A DNA stretch of 64,000 nt from Microcella sp. (GTDB lineage Bacteria > Actinomycetota > Actinomycetes > Actinomycetales > Microbacteriaceae): assembly GCF_025808395.1 (NCBI RefSeq), contig NZ_CP075524.1:2294001-2358000 (forward strand), read 5' to 3'. Made by a program: the position numbers and the translations under genes. The first letter of the stretch is position 1. Each line of letters starts with the position of its first letter. The notes beneath the pieces were generated by a model, which saw nothing but the letters and a program-made list of their open reading frames with translations, ran no database searches and was not told the DNA's origin. Below are positions 63,633-64,000 of the stretch, piece by piece.

Positions 63633-64000
63633 ATGGCAACCACGCTCGACGTTCTCGACGCCTCAGGCAAGAAGACCGGCTCGGTCGACCTGCCTCCTGC
63701 CGTCTTCGACGTGTCTACCAATGTTCCGCTGCTGCACCAGGTCGTCGTCGCGCAGCTCGCCGCCGCCCGTCAGGGCACGCACTCGACCAAGGGTCGTGGC
63801 GAGGTCTCGGGTGCCGGCCGCAAGCCGTTCAAGCAGAAGGGCACCGGCCGCGCTCGTCAGGGCTCGATCCGTGCACCTCAGATGACCGGTGGTGGCATCG
63901 TGCACGGCCCGACCCCGCGCAACTACGCTCAGCGCACCCCCAAGAAGATGATCGCCGCAGCGCTGCTGGGTGCCATCTCTGACCGGGCTCGCGGAGAGCG
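63633..64000 (+). CDS. rplD: 50S ribosomal protein L4, N-terminal part
   Basis: The first 122 residues are present before the window ends; full L4 is about 210-220. It starts MATTLDVLDASGKKTGSVDLP and contains the exit-tunnel loop region (SGAGRKPFKQKGTGRARQGS). L4 also represses its own operon in E. coli. Confidence 0.97.
   Translation, partial: MATTLDVLDASGKKTGSVDLPPAVFDVSTNVPLLHQVVVAQLAAARQGTHSTKGRGEVSGAGRKPFKQKGTGRARQGSIRAPQMTGGGIVHGPTPRNYAQRTPKKMIAAALLGAISDRARGE

Overview
The window is GC-rich bacterial chromosome from an actinobacterium, most likely a member of the Microbacteriaceae (inference). The gene content supports this: an Lhr helicase next to a Nei2-type glycosylase, a histidine-degradation cluster under an IclR-type regulator, DUF5979-repeat surface proteins, GTG/TTG starts on core genes, and promoters with TAnnnT -10 boxes. 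The density of housekeeping genes (rpoB, rpoC, rpsL, rpsG, fusA, tuf, rpsJ, rplC, rplD) shows it is chromosome and not plasmid. No tRNA, rRNA, CRISPR array, prophage, transposase or integrase was found.

Layout. 1-8124 holds DNA-repair and miscellaneous genes: the end of an SRAP/YedK protein, a secreted thermonuclease, nei and lhr, an esterase and a Nudix-like protein. 8333-17998 is one gene for a 3221-residue, sortase-anchored repeat protein. 18113-27867 is a mixed accessory stretch: a DEAD-box RNA helicase, DUF1684 and SRPBCC proteins, a ComB-like protein, DUF427, a SprT-like protein, a PQQ-type sugar dehydrogenase, a spermidine-synthase-like protein, a truncated globin and a large LuxR-type ATPase regulator. 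28270-35664 is rpoB-rpoC. 35870-46883 is a type IV pilus locus (pilB, pilT, pilC, pilA, three minor pilin-like genes, pilD, pilM, pilN, pilO) lying between rpoC and rpsL. 48083-52429 is the str operon (rpsL, rpsG, fusA, tuf). 52565-62258 interrupts the usual tuf-rpsJ junction with membrane proteins, an AbiEi/nuclease-like protein, the hutR-hutHUGI cluster and topoisomerase IB. 62656-64000 is the start of the S10 operon.

How the genes fit together. PilB (extension) and PilT (retraction) power a membrane platform made of PilC and PilM/N/O. PilD processes the major pilin and the minor pilins. No outer-membrane secretin is present, as expected for a monoderm cell. HutH, HutU, HutI and HutG convert histidine to glutamate plus formamide and are probably controlled by the divergent IclR-type regulator.

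The most interesting signals are: (1) a CCCC-N5/6-GGGG palindrome shared by the promoter regions of the giant surface protein, pilB and pilA, which hints at one surface/adhesion regulon; (2) a minor pilin carrying bactofilin-like beta-helix repeats; (3) a three-copy REP-like repeat, one copy of which is translated as the N-terminus of HutG; and (4) a coding-strand avoidance of G|GA across codon boundaries, which looks like selection against internal Shine-Dalgarno sequences and is relaxed in the pilC-pilO block. I do not see a clearly new defence or biosynthetic system. The shared pilus/adhesin motif is the best candidate for something undescribed.
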